The notes beneath the pieces are model-generated. The model did not search any database and was not told where the DNA came from. It was given only the letters and a program-made list of their open reading frames with translations. The position numbers and the translations under genes are program-made. Below are positions 25,060-25,938 of a stretch of DNA of 25,938 nucleotides, in pieces (positions within the stretch are counted from its first letter, which is position 1; each line of letters opens with the position of its first letter). The DNA comes from Anaerolineae bacterium (lineage in GTDB: Bacteria; Chloroflexota; Anaerolineae; JAAYZQ01): positions 1 to 25,938 of the forward strand of contig JAFGIA010000266.1 of assembly GCA_016929795.1 (NCBI GenBank), given 5' to 3'.

Positions 25060-25088
25060 TTGACAAAGATGGGGATGGTGTGTTACAT
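25060..25088 (+). promoter_or_regulatory. rRNA operon promoter P1
   Basis: TTGACA (25060-25065) and TTACAT (25083-25088) are 17 bp apart, with GTGTG before the -10 as in the other three. Its -10 is the poorest of the four. Confidence 0.65.
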
Positions 25089-25198
25089 TTGCGCTCGCAC
25101 TCGATCCGGCGGAGGCCCTCTGCCGGTCTGGCACACGTTCCTGGGCTGGGGGGCTGGATATGTACCACTCCGCGGCGAAAATTTTAACTGGGCTCTAC

Positions 25199-25227
25199 TT
25201 GACAAGATGGAGCCGGTGTGCTATAAT
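25199..25227 (+). promoter_or_regulatory. rRNA operon promoter P2
   Basis: TTGACA (25199-25204) and TATAAT (25222-25227) are 17 bp apart, with TGC before the -10 (extended -10). This is the best consensus of the four promoters. Confidence 0.85.
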
Positions 25228-25273
25228 GTGCAGTACAGAACCTTAATCCATTACAACCAAACGTAAAAGCTGC

Positions 25274-25332
25274 CAACCAGCAGATAGGGGTCAGGTCTGC
25301 TGGTTGCTTTGTCCCCCAGACGGGGGCAAAGC
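25274..25332 (+). other. Two adjacent hairpins between P2 and P3
   Basis: CAACCAGCAG (25274-25283) pairs with CTGCTGGTTG (25297-25306). GCTTTG plus CCCCC (25306-25317) pairs with GGGGG plus CAAAGC (25322-25332), with one bulged T. The two stems abut, sharing G25306, and have no T tract. They would form only in transcripts from P1 and P2 and might attenuate or protect them. Confidence 0.6.
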
Positions 25333-25380
25333 CGGATGTGACAGACACGCAGAGGCTCTCGGTGATCGAGGGGGCGCGAT

Positions 25381-25409
25381 TTGACAAGCGGGAATCTGTG
25401 TGGTAGAAT
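25381..25409 (+). promoter_or_regulatory. rRNA operon promoter P3
   Basis: TTGACA (25381-25386) and TAGAAT (25404-25409) are 17 bp apart, with TGG before the -10 (extended -10). Confidence 0.8.
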
Positions 25410-25446
25410 CGGCGCTTGTGTGTCTGAGACAGGGATGTGATCGGAC

Positions 25447-25475
25447 TTGACAGGGTGGGGTGGATGTGCTAGAAT
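25447..25475 (+). promoter_or_regulatory. rRNA operon promoter P4
   Basis: TTGACA (25447-25452) and TAGAAT (25470-25475) are 17 bp apart, with TGC before the -10 (extended -10). Its start would lie about 140 nt before mature 16S. Confidence 0.8.
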
Positions 25476-25498
25476 CGCCCCCTGTCGCAAGAGGGCGG

Positions 25499-25512
25499 AC
25501 CTTAACAACTGA
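25499..25512 (+). promoter_or_regulatory. boxA-like antitermination site in the 16S leader
   Basis: ACCTTAACAACTGA resembles the rRNA boxA (core CTTTAACA), one base short in the T run. It lies between promoter P4 and mature 16S, where NusB/NusE sites occur. Recognition rests on the short core only. Confidence 0.4.
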
Positions 25513-25621
25513 AGAGTGATAGGAAAGAACCAGCGTTTCGAAGGGAGCTACGGCCTCGACTGGGTCGGGGTCGGTGTTTCTGGAGAGACAGTGCTTCGGG
25601 ACCTAATGAACTGTAAATCAA

Positions 25622-25938
<317 letters not shown>

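Larger units (their letters stand above)
24915..25621. other. 707-bp non-coding control region between ldt and 16S rRNA
   Basis: The stretch holds the ldt promoter, an 8-4-8 palindrome, four rRNA promoters, two hairpins and the 16S leader, each listed separately. The open frames that cross it have no ribosome sites or recognisable products. The interval 25089-25198 between promoters P1 and P2 shows nothing I recognise. Confidence 0.7.

Overview
The window is about 26 kb of GC-rich bacterial chromosome ending in the first ~317 bases of a 16S rRNA gene. It looks like a Chloroflexota genome (Anaerolineae/Caldilineae-like). The grounds are the giant multi-domain exported protease ending in a YLP-type tail, the Thr-Pro-rich anchored L,D-transpeptidase and small Cys-rich proteins I associate with that phylum. 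This is inference; a full 16S comparison would settle it.

Layout. Positions 1-6700 hold a DUF3795-like Cys-rich protein, ribosomal protein L9 with a small zinc-ribbon protein, an ArsR/SmtB-type metal sensor with its P1B-type Zn/Cd/Pb efflux ATPase, a convergent zinc-ribbon/cold-shock protein, a DUF4177-like protein and a metallo-beta-lactamase/GNAT fusion. A 67-bp repeat flanks this block in inverted orientation (19-85 and 6637-6703). Positions 6700-8800 hold a D-amino-acid-transaminase-like gene divergent from an EamA transporter. Positions 8800-14260 hold clpB and clpC in tandem. Positions 14357-22858 are one 2833-codon gene for a secreted subtilisin-like (S8) protease with a four-fold repeated modular body. 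Positions 23200-25000 hold an 8-Cys protein, an 82-bp MITE-like element and a membrane-anchored L,D-transpeptidase. Positions 25060-25621 form an rRNA control region with four tandem promoters, followed by 16S rRNA.

How genes work together. The sensor-ATPase pair is a self-contained metal-resistance operon: a perfect 26-bp palindrome sits directly after the -10 box. ClpB (disaggregase, coiled-coil M domain, no ClpP loop) and ClpC (short M domain, LGF loop for ClpP) are adjacent but separately promoted. The S8 protease and L,D-transpeptidase act outside the membrane.

Regulation. Fourteen sigma70-type promoters could be read by eye, all with TTG-starting -35 boxes and 17-bp spacers. clpB is the exception: no -35 box, but an 11-bp-phased array of TCTAACA boxes just upstream of its -10. 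The EamA gene may be translated from a leaderless mRNA. No CRISPR array, tRNA, transposase or phage gene was seen.
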